Origin: DATBFX01 sp036558305 | GTDB lineage: Bacteria > Chloroflexota > Chloroflexia > Thermomicrobiales > UBA6265 | Length of the DNA stretch: 8,760 nucleotides | Reading direction: 5' to 3' | NCBI GenBank assembly: GCA_036558305.1 | Contig: DATBFX010000302.1 | Span: forward strand, 1-8,760 | In this document: in pieces, positions 1-5,574 of the stretch | Layout: every line of letters starts with the position of its first letter | Numbering within the stretch: the first letter of the stretch is position 1 | Translations under genes and position numbers: made by a program | The notes under the pieces: generated by a model | What the model saw: only the letters and a program-made list of their open reading frames with translations | What the model was told of the DNA's origin: nothing | The model's database searches: none

Positions 1-930
1 TGCCAGGATCCCATCGGTGATCCCGGGAGTCGCCACGACCGAGCGCGCTTCGGGTGCCGTTTCCGGAGGATGCGATCTCCCGATCGTGACGACGATGACC
101 CTCGTGGGAACGCGCTCGTCGTTCCGCGTCTTGAGCACCGTGTCGGTGTGCAGGGCGAGCGTGTCGCCGGTCATAAGCGTGGTGGAACCGCCTGGGGGGA
201 CGTCGCTCCGTGCGGTCTGACCTGATGTCGAGTGCTGGAGCAACGTCGCCGCAGCCGGGGACCGAAAATCAAGTTCTCCCGTCAGCGCGCCGGACTCGAT
301 GAAAAGAAGGGCTGGACCTGCCGCCATTGCCTCTTGCAGTGCGGCATCGGCCGCATATGACCGGCGTTCCATCGTCACCACGTTTCCGGTGGTCCCGTCC
401 GACGTGAAGGACGTTTCCACGAGCGGTTCGAGCAAGAACCGATCTCCTTGGTCGCTCCAATGCTCGGCGATCAATCCTCCTTCGACGCGGAAGATGTCGA
501 TGCCGCTCCAGATATCGTCGCCGCTGACGGGGAGACCCAGAAAATTGCCACCGCCGGCGCCGTCAACCCCGAAGCGAGCGACGACGCGGTCGTGTTGGGC
601 GACGAGATCGAGCGGGACGAGGTTGACCGCCGAGAACGCGGCACGCAACGAAGCCAGGTAACGGACCAATCCACCACGCGATGAATCGATTGCCAACCTT
701 CGTGTGTGGTCGACAAACTGAGGCGCGACGGTTCGCTCGAGCTCCCGCGTATCACCGGAGTCGAGCGCCGCGTCGGCGGCCGCGTAGAACCGGCGGACGA
801 CCTCGATGCGGGTACCGAGCGCGGCATCGTCGGAGACCGCGGCAGGGCTCAGCAAACCGCGGGCTTGCCCAAGGGCGGCACCGGTGGCGAGCGCGAGCAC
901 GAGGGCGATGGGCAAAATCGAGCGACGCAT
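1..930 (-). CDS. Exported SnoaL-like (NTF2 fold) plus cupin-like two-domain protein, C-terminus cut by window edge
   Basis: The frame is open from ATG at 930 to base 1, giving 310 codons with no stop. The start is supported by GGGAGGG (937-943), 6 bases upstream. Residues 1-24 look like a Sec signal peptide: MRRS, a hydrophobic stretch ILPIALVLALATGAAL, then GQA as a likely cleavage site. Residues about 42-170 match the SnoaL-like/ester-cyclase NTF2 fold: RRFYAAADAAL (46-56), the PQFVDHT segment with H75, and the end pattern GLPVSG...GIDIFRVEGGLIAEHWSDQ (132-161), which is very typical of the family. Residues about 205-285 (LLFIESGALTGELDF ... MTGDTLALHTDTVLKTRND ... RVIVVTIG) look like a single cupin barrel, but the usual metal-binding histidine cluster is not evident. 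The substrate is unknown. Related NTF2-cupin proteins are usually annotated only by domain. It lies 146 bp downstream of the propeller gene on the same strand. I am confident of the gene and the first domain, and moderately confident of the cupin call. Confidence 0.85.
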   Translation of the reverse strand, partial: MRRSILPIALVLALATGAALGQARGLLSPAAVSDDAALGTRIEVVRRFYAAADAALDSGDTRELERTVAPQFVDHTRRLAIDSSRGGLVRYLASLRAAFSAVNLVPLDLVAQHDRVVARFGVDGAGGGNFLGLPVSGDDIWSGIDIFRVEGGLIAEHWSDQGDRFLLEPLVETSFTSDGTTGNVVTMERRSYAADAALQEAMAAGPALLFIESGALTGELDFRSPAAATLLQHSTSGQTARSDVPPGGSTTLMTGDTLALHTDTVLKTRNDERVPTRVIVVTIGRSHPPETAPEARSVVATPGITDGILA

Positions 931-1076
931 GGTGAGCCCTCCCGAGCCGGCGGGCAAACCGGCGGGACCAGCGGCCAACGTGGTTTGGGACACGGCGAAC
1001 CCGCTCGCTCGCGAGCAGACGCGGTACCTGCGATCGAAGAACGCCTTCGCGTGAGAGGATCTGAGGCCAAGGGACG
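931..1076. other. Intergenic gap between propeller gene and SnoaL-cupin gene
   Basis: This 146-bp stretch holds no gene that I can support. It contains a 10-bp palindrome GCTCGCGAGC (1007-1016) and a small hairpin, CGAAG/CTTCG (1035-1039 with 1045-1049, 5-base loop). Neither is followed by a T-run in either direction, so I do not call a terminator. No clear -35/-10 pair facing the SnoaL-cupin gene is visible, and whether that gene has its own promoter cannot be decided from the sequence. Confidence 0.5.
937..943 (-). promoter_or_regulatory. Ribosome binding site of the SnoaL-cupin gene
   Basis: The minus strand reads GGGAGGG, a strong Shine-Dalgarno match, 6 bases before ATG at 930. It decides this start over longer readings of the upstream sequence, because the hydrophobic signal peptide begins directly at this ATG. 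Confidence 0.7.
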
Positions 1077-2291
1077 TCAGGTCGGTATCGCGGCACCTCC
1101 CGTTACCGGTGCTCCTTGGTCGGGATTGGCCAAGGCGTAGAGCGCACCCCGAGCCGCTAGATTCCGCGAAAAATCCGTCCCGGCCGGCTCGGCCGCACCG
1201 AAGAGAACGAAACCGTCGCCGATGGAGACGGCCTCGGCGACCGAGAAATCGCCGGTAAACCGCCACCGTTCGGCGCCGGAGACGGCATCCAGGGCGGCGA
1301 CGAGACCATCACCGCCGACGTAGATCACGCCGTCCGCGACCGTCGCCGGCGAGACCGGAGGACCACCGACGCTCCCAATCGCGGCGTGCCAGCGCTCCTC
1401 TCCGGTCGTGGCGTCCAGGGCGTAGAGATACGGGGCGCGCCCGCTGGCATAGACGATGCCGCCGGCCACCGCCGGCGTCCAAGACAAGCGGGTATCGCCG
1501 GTGGGGATAAACCGCCACCGTAGGTCGCCGGTCGCGGCATCGAGGGCACAGACACCCTGGGAGCTGCCGAGGTAGATGATGTTGTCCACGACGGTCAGCG
1601 CTCTTTCGACGAGACCGGGAATCTCCCGGCTCCAGAGCAGGGTGCCGTTACTGGTGCTCAAGGCAAGGATCTCTGAGTCCGCGCGCGATTGGCTGCCCGA
1701 CGACCCCAACCAGACGGGCACGTACGCAACATCGCCCGTCACCGCCAGCGCCCCGTACAGATCGCCGTCCACGGCGACCCGCCAACGCTCTTGCCCGGTT
1801 GTGGCGTCGAGCGCGACGACGGCCCCTCCCTTCCCCCTACGCTCGGTGCCGATGTAGATCATGCCGCCGACGACGTTCGGAGGCCCGTCGACGGTGGTAC
1901 CCGCATCGTAGCGCCACAGCAACTGCCCGGTCGTGGCGTCGACGGCATAGAGGTGGGTGTCCTCGCAACCGGCGTACGCGACGTTACCGACGACGGTCAG
2001 GTTCGAGCAGACCCCGGGCCCATGACGGTATCGCCAGCGCACCTCGCCCGTCGCCACGTCGAGTGCGACGAGGTCGCGACGCGCGTCGTCGACGTAGGCG
2101 ATACCGCCGGCGACGGTCGGCGAATTCTCGGCGGCGTTGACGGCGGATGTCCGCCACGCGAGCGCGGGCGTACCGCGCGGTCGTGCCTTCGGGGCCGCCA
2201 CGTTCTTCGTGCCGCCGATCGCGTAGACCGTGCCGGCGCGGGTGCCGACGTAGGCGACGCCGCCGGCGATCGACGGTCCGGCGTCGACCGC
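1077..2291 (-). CDS. PQQ-like beta-propeller repeat protein, C-terminal part of a frameshift-split gene
   Basis: From about 2291 to the TGA at 1079-1077 this frame encodes some 404 residues of PQQ-like (quinoprotein/BamB-like) propeller repeats. Each repeat has the pattern 'AGGVAYVG ... LYALDATTGEERW'. Recognisable closing strands include LVALDVATGEVRW, LYAVDATTGQLLW, VVALDATTGQERW, VCALDAATGDLRW, LYALDATTGEERW and VAALDAVSGAERW, plus a final incomplete LYAL. Such repeats build a scaffold and do not by themselves prove PQQ binding or enzyme activity. The preceding five blades lie in another frame (next entry). The switch occurs at about 2291, where one base appears to be missing, so no proper start belongs to this part alone. 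The same frame stays open upstream to 3401, across the thiL end, but there it translates into Arg/Pro-rich nonsense. A joined product would be about 657 residues with 14 repeat units. It was probably exported when intact. It could be a pseudogene or a sequence error. Confidence 0.8.
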   Translation of the reverse strand, partial: AVDAGPSIAGGVAYVGTRAGTVYAIGGTKNVAAPKARPRGTPALAWRTSAVNAAENSPTVAGGIAYVDDARRDLVALDVATGEVRWRYRHGPGVCSNLTVVGNVAYAGCEDTHLYAVDATTGQLLWRYDAGTTVDGPPNVVGGMIYIGTERRGKGGAVVALDATTGQERWRVAVDGDLYGALAVTGDVAYVPVWLGSSGSQSRADSEILALSTSNGTLLWSREIPGLVERALTVVDNIIYLGSSQGVCALDAATGDLRWRFIPTGDTRLSWTPAVAGGIVYASGRAPYLYALDATTGEERWHAAIGSVGGPPVSPATVADGVIYVGGDGLVAALDAVSGAERWRFTGDFSVAEAVSIGDGFVLFGAAEPAGTDFSRNLAARGALYALANPDQGAPVTGGAAIPT

Positions 2292-2300
2292 TCGTCGAGG
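2283..2300 (-). other. Frame-disruption site inside the propeller gene
   Basis: The upstream frame reads ...RWRMTLDE up to the codon GAG at 2293-2291. The following blade, AVDAGPSIAGGVAYVG, reads in the frame whose GCG codon is 2291-2289. Base 2291 would have to be read twice, equivalent to one missing base (or two extra). No slippery heptamer or strong following hairpin is visible, so programmed frameshifting is unlikely. Confidence 0.75.
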
Positions 2301-3049
2301 GTCATTCGCCAGCGTTCCTTCCCGGTGGCGGCATCGATCGCGTAGAGGACGTGATCGTTGCCGGCGAGGTACACCACGCCGTTGGCAAGCGTTGGCAGGG
2401 CGGTGAGCAGACCGCCGGTCGCGAAATGCCACGTCAGGTCGCCATCGGCCAGATCGCGGGCGTACAGGGTCCCCTCGACGCCCGGCAGGTAGAGTCGACC
2501 GTCCCCGATCGCCGGTGGGTAATTCGTCATCCGATAGGGGAGCGGGAAGTCGGGGTCGTAGTAGTTGTAGGAAAGATCCCAAGCTTCCTTTCCCGTTGCC
2601 GCATCGAGCGCGATCAGGTTGGATGGGCCGGCGACGTAGACGACGCCGTTGGCGACGACAGGGGAAGCGGGATCGCCGACGGATTGCCTCTGCCAGGCAA
2701 TGGCGCCGCCCTCGCCAAAGGCGACGATCACGCCGCTGCGCGTGGTTGCGACGAGGAGACCGTTGGCAAAGGCGCTGGTCTGGGTGAGGATGCCGACCAC
2801 CGGGGCCGTCCGCCAGCGCTCGCGTCCGGTCGCCACGTCGAGCGCGACAAACCGATTGTCGCGGGTGGCGAGATAGACCGTGTTGCCGGCCAGGTTCGGC
2901 GTCGTGTCGCGGTTGGCCTCGGCGAAGGTCCTCGGGCATCGTCGCGTCCGGTGCGGTGGGGGCCGGGCCGAGGGTGGCCGTGGCCGATCGGAGTGCCATC
3001 GTCGTCTCGGGTGCGATGCCGGTTCTGGTTCGTGTGCGGTGTCTACCAT
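2291..3049 (-). CDS. PQQ-like beta-propeller repeat protein, N-terminal part of a frameshift-split gene
   Basis: This frame encodes the first five propeller blades, with motifs FVALDVATGRERW, VIVAFGEGGAIAW, LIALDAATGKEAW, LYARDLADGDLTW and LYAIDAATGKERW. The next blade continues only after a shift of frame at about 2291. Read literally, this frame runs on to a stop at 1997-1999, adding about 98 Arg/Ser/Pro-rich residues with no propeller pattern. The start is uncertain. ATG at 3049 is in frame but has no Shine-Dalgarno sequence, and its first 40 codons are Arg/Pro/His-rich with relaxed third positions. From about 2999 to 2930 the other frame (ATG at 2999, MALRSATATLGPAP...) shows more normal codon use, which hints at a second frame change. 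Neither start gives a signal peptide, although relatives are usually exported or membrane anchored. It follows the thiL stop by 56 bp. The propeller identity is secure; integrity and start are not. Confidence 0.72.
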
Positions 3050-3105
3050 GAACAACGATCGGGGAGGCAAATCGTGACGCTCGTGGGCCGAACAGTCGCC
3101 GGGGC

Positions 3106-4137
3106 TCAGGCGAAGTGGTCGAAGGCGCCCGCCGCGACCTCGCGCTCGACGCCGTCGAGACCGCGCATCGCGAGCAGCGGCCGATCCGCGGATCGCTGGA
3201 CGATCTCGCCGATCGCGGTGACGGTCGCATCGATCTGGGCCGCGGCGGCGGCGATCTTCGCGAAGGTGTCGGGAGGGGCGGTGAAGAGGAGTTCGTAGTC
3301 CTCGCCGCCGCGGGTGGCGAGGTCGAACCAATCGTCGGGGAAAAGCGCGCGGACGGCGGCGGCGATCGGGATCGCGGTCGCCTCCAAGCGGGCGGCGGCA
3401 CCGCTCGCGGCGAGGATTTTCGGCAAATCGCCGAGCAGACCGTCGCTCAAGTCCATCGCGGCGTGGGCGCCGGTGTGGAGCAGGAGTTGTCCGAGGCGGA
3501 CGCGCGGGAGCGGGCGGAGGTGGGCGGCGATCAGCATTTCGGCGGTCGTCGCCTGGCGGCGGGGGCTGCGTGGTCCCTCGCGGAGGAGGCGGTAGCCGGC
3601 CGCGGCGGCGCCGAGGGTGCCGCTGACGCCGATCAGGTCGCCGGGGCGGGCGCCGCCGCGGGCCAGGTACCGGCCTTGCCAGCGGGTGGTGCCGACGACG
3701 GTGAGGTGGATCGCCAGGCAATGTGGGGAGGAGACGAGGTCGCCGCCGGCGACGAGCATGTTTTGCTTCGCGGCCAGGGCACCGAGCCCGCGATAGAGCG
3801 CTTGCAGGTCGGCGACGCGCTCGGTGCCGCGCAGACCGAGCGTCACCGTCGCCAGTTTCGGCACGCCGCCCATGGCCGCGACGTCGGAGACGTTGACGGC
3901 GAGCGACTTGTGGCCGAGCGATCGCCAATCGGTCCAATCGAGGCGGAAGTGGACACCCTCGACGAGACTGTCGGTGGTGACGAGGATGCTCTCGTCACGC
4001 GGTTGGTGCCAGACCGCCGCGTCGTCGCCGATCCCCACGCGCAAGCGGCGCGATTCGGCGGCCTCTTTCGGGAGGGCCGCCTGGAGCGCCGCGATCAGAC
4101 CGAACTCGCCGACGTCGCGGACCGTCTCGCCCTTCAT
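3106..4137 (-). CDS. thiL: Thiamine-monophosphate kinase (ThiL)
   Basis: ThiL phosphorylates thiamine monophosphate with ATP to give thiamine diphosphate, the active cofactor, in the last step of bacterial thiamine synthesis; it acts in the cytosol. The 343-residue length fits the family. Its hallmark motifs of the PurM/ThiL fold are present in order: GIGDDAAV (35-42), TTDSLVEGVHF (54-64), NVSDVAAMGG (82-91), GGDL (131-134), AMDLSDGL (227-234) and RGGEDYELLF (276-285). These supply the Mg-binding aspartates and the substrate-binding region, and none is missing. ATG at 4137 overlaps the stop of the glycosyltransferase as ATGA, and a GAGGTGG Shine-Dalgarno lies just upstream within the end of that gene, so translation is probably coupled. 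No other thiamine gene and no obvious TPP riboswitch lies in the window. The only odd point is the non-thiamine neighbour. Confidence 0.96.
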   Translation of the reverse strand: MKGETVRDVGEFGLIAALQAALPKEAAESRRLRVGIGDDAAVWHQPRDESILVTTDSLVEGVHFRLDWTDWRSLGHKSLAVNVSDVAAMGGVPKLATVTLGLRGTERVADLQALYRGLGALAAKQNMLVAGGDLVSSPHCLAIHLTVVGTTRWQGRYLARGGARPGDLIGVSGTLGAAAAGYRLLREGPRSPRRQATTAEMLIAAHLRPLPRVRLGQLLLHTGAHAAMDLSDGLLGDLPKILAASGAAARLEATAIPIAAAVRALFPDDWFDLATRGGEDYELLFTAPPDTFAKIAAAAAQIDATVTAIGEIVQRSADRPLLAMRGLDGVEREVAAGAFDHFA

Positions 4138-5258
4138 CCGGCCACCTCGCGATAGACCGCCACGGTCTGTGCCGCCGTCCGCTCCCAGGTGAATTCGGCC
4201 GCACGGTGGCGACCACGCCGTCGCAGATCGCCGGCGAACGCGGGGTCCGTCAACACCCGCCGCACGCCGTCCGCGATCGACGCCTCGTCGGCGGGGTCGA
4301 CGAGCAGGGCGGCGTCCCCCCCGATCTCCGGGAGCGACGAAACGTTCGAGGTGACGACCGGGGTGCCGCAGGCCATCGCCTCGACGACCGGAAGCCCGAA
4401 TCCCTCATAGCGCGAAGGGTAGACGAAAAGATCGGCCGCGCCGTACCAGACGGGAAGTTCGTCGTCGTCGACGAAACCGGTCATCCTGACGCGCCCGCCC
4501 AGACGCAGCGCGGCGAGCGTGGCGTGGATCTCGCCGGTCAACCAGCCCTCGGCGCCGATGAGGACGAGGTCGTGGGGAATGTCCGGTGCCAAACGGGCAA
4601 AGGCACGCAGGAGGGCGGGCAGGTTCTTGCGCGGTTCCAGATTGCCGACCGCGAGGAGGTAGGGGCGAACGAGACGGTGGCGGTCGAGCAGGGCGCGACG
4701 CTCCTCGGCACCGGGGGGCCGAAACCGCGCGTCTACCCCAAGGTGCGTCACGGTGATCCGCGACGGATCGACGGCGAGCAACTCGACGAGATCGGACTTC
4801 GTGCTTGCCGAAACCGCGATGATGCGCGCTGCCCGCTTCGTCGCCGCCTTCAGCCCCACCGACAGGTAGCGGTAGCGCCGCGCCGGGACCTGGTCCGGCC
4901 AGCGCAAGAACGCCAGATCGTGGACGGTCACGACCGCTGGACAGGGAAGGGATCGCGGCAAGACGTTCATCGTTCCGTGGAACACGTCGAGCCGATCCCG
5001 GCGCGCGGCAACGGGCAACGCGGTCTGTTCCCAGGCGATCCGGAGTGGCGGCCGATCGGAGGGGACCCAGGCGCGACGCCAGGAGCGGGTCAGCGATGGG
5101 TGCGGTGGATCGACACCGCGACCCGCGTACGCGACCAATTGGTCATCCCCGAGCGCCGCCGGTAGGGCTCCCAACAATCGATCCAGGTAACGGCCGATGC
5201 CGGAGCGGCGATAGCCGGACCGGTTACTGAGCAGCAAAGCATTGATGCCGACGCGCAC
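4134..5258 (-). CDS. Glycosyltransferase family 4 (GT-B fold), mannosyltransferase-like
   Basis: This 374-residue protein is a retaining GT-B glycosyltransferase of the GT4 type, which moves a sugar from a nucleotide-sugar donor to a glycan or lipid acceptor at the cytosolic face of the membrane. The N-terminal acceptor domain starts with MRVGINALLL and the glycine-containing loop YRRSGIGRYL (16-25), and contains DVFHGTMNVLP (91-101) and VHDLAF (112-117). The C-terminal donor domain begins at AVGNLEPRKNL (203-213) and carries the catalytic EX7E motif, E285-GFGLPVV-E293, followed by ACGTPVV (296-302) and SSLPEIGGDAALLVDP (307-322). No membrane segment is seen. The start is GTG at 5258, with GAGGGG (5269-5274) 10 bases upstream. 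It is the first gene of the minus-strand unit, and thiL starts within its stop codon. Acceptor and sugar cannot be read from sequence. Envelope polysaccharide or glycolipid synthesis is likely but inferred, as no other glycan gene is nearby. Confidence 0.93.
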   Translation of the reverse strand: MRVGINALLLSNRSGYRRSGIGRYLDRLLGALPAALGDDQLVAYAGRGVDPPHPSLTRSWRRAWVPSDRPPLRIAWEQTALPVAARRDRLDVFHGTMNVLPRSLPCPAVVTVHDLAFLRWPDQVPARRYRYLSVGLKAATKRAARIIAVSASTKSDLVELLAVDPSRITVTHLGVDARFRPPGAEERRALLDRHRLVRPYLLAVGNLEPRKNLPALLRAFARLAPDIPHDLVLIGAEGWLTGEIHATLAALRLGGRVRMTGFVDDDELPVWYGAADLFVYPSRYEGFGLPVVEAMACGTPVVTSNVSSLPEIGGDAALLVDPADEASIADGVRRVLTDPAFAGDLRRRGRHRAAEFTWERTAAQTVAVYREVAG

Positions 5259-5306
5259 TTCGTGAACACCCCTCGATCTCGCTTTTCGCGGCTGCTGCCG
5301 GCCGCG

Positions 5307-5312
5307 ATTGTA
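5307..5312 (-). promoter_or_regulatory. Candidate -10 hexamer for the glycosyltransferase-thiL unit
   Basis: The minus strand reads TACAAT, matching TATAAT at five of six positions, about 48 bases upstream of the GTG start. No good -35 is found at 16-18 bp, where the sequence is ATACCC, TACCCG or ACCCGA. The promoter may therefore be weak, activator dependent, or not real. Confidence 0.35.
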
Positions 5313-5315
5313 CGC

Positions 5316-5342
5316 GCGAAGATCGGCGTCGGGTATCTTCGC
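5316..5342. repeat. 8-bp inverted repeat, possible operator
   Basis: GCGAAGAT (5316-5323) and ATCTTCGC (5335-5342) are perfect inverted copies separated by 11 bp. The centre-to-centre distance of 19 bp is about two helical turns. The repeat lies immediately upstream of the candidate minus-strand -10 and covers where a -35 would sit, so it could bind a dimeric regulator. There is no T-run, so a terminator is unlikely. It may also be a chance match. Confidence 0.4.
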
Positions 5343-5487
5343 TTGGGCCTATTTCCTTTCGCTTATCAACACATTCCTGGCCGAGACGTCTCCGTGAGAC
5401 GCCGGCAGGGTGATCGCACCGTGGTCGCCAGCGTGATTGGGGGACGAATGGGAGACGGTGGTCCGCGACCCAACGGAGCCGGTCTCG

Positions 5488-5496
5488 TGGTATGCT
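5488..5496 (+). promoter_or_regulatory. Candidate extended -10 promoter for the helicase gene
   Basis: The plus strand reads TGGTATGCT, that is TGn followed by TATGCT, which matches TATAAT at four of six positions in an extended -10 context. No -35 consensus is apparent 16-18 bp upstream. Transcription would start near 5503, giving a leader of about 70 bases before the proposed TTG start. Confidence 0.35.
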
Positions 5497-5556
5497 GGCC
5501 CACCAGCGACCGGCACGCCCGCGCACTCAAGGACGAGGCGTGGCGACCGGACTGAC

Positions 5557-5562
5557 GAGGGA
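5557..5562 (+). promoter_or_regulatory. Candidate ribosome binding site of the helicase gene
   Basis: GAGGGA lies 12 bases before TTG 5575, slightly longer than the usual spacing. It is the only good Shine-Dalgarno ahead of an in-frame start codon here, and it favours TTG 5575 over GTG 5641. Confidence 0.4.
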
Positions 5563-5574
5563 CGACCCAGGGCG

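Larger units (their letters stand above)
5259..5574. other. Divergent intergenic region between glycosyltransferase and helicase
   Basis: About 316 bp without a supportable gene separate the two outward-facing transcription units. This region should hold both promoters. It contains a candidate minus-strand -10 (5307-5312), a perfect 8-bp inverted repeat (5316-5342), the glycosyltransferase Shine-Dalgarno (5269-5274), a candidate plus-strand extended -10 (5488-5496) and a candidate helicase Shine-Dalgarno (5557-5562). The middle part (about 5341-5380) is locally richer in A/T than its surroundings. I see no tRNA, small-RNA signature or riboswitch. Confidence 0.6.

Noticed and set aside
1007..1049. 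Palindrome and small hairpin downstream of the propeller gene as an intrinsic terminator
   Set aside because: The stems are short and there is no following T-run on either strand; such palindromes are frequent at this GC content.
2283..2300. Programmed ribosomal frameshifting in the propeller gene
   Set aside because: There is no slippery heptamer or A/T-rich slip site, and the family is not known for recoding; an indel is simpler.
1250..2900. Recurring short direct repeats such as gcgtcgagcgcg and gtcgccggtc resembling an array
   Set aside because: They are the DNA trace of the degenerate propeller motif (ALDAATG) and have irregular spacing and sequence; not a CRISPR or satellite.
2147..3298. 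A 383-codon plus-strand open frame crossing the propeller gene and thiL end
   Set aside because: It spans two opposite-strand genes, is Arg/Gly/Val-rich and shows no motif.
3050..3401. Extension of the propeller reading frame upstream into the thiL gene (start at 3401)
   Set aside because: The translated part is Arg/Pro/Ser-rich and overlaps the well-conserved ThiL C-terminal region, so it is an out-of-frame reading of thiL.
3115..4155. A 346-codon plus-strand open frame opposite thiL
   Set aside because: The translation is Gly/Ala/Asp/Arg-rich with no motif; the minus strand encodes a complete ThiL.
4206..5165. A 319-codon plus-strand open frame opposite the glycosyltransferase
   Set aside because: It is an antisense shadow with no domain; the minus-strand GT4 motifs are unambiguous.
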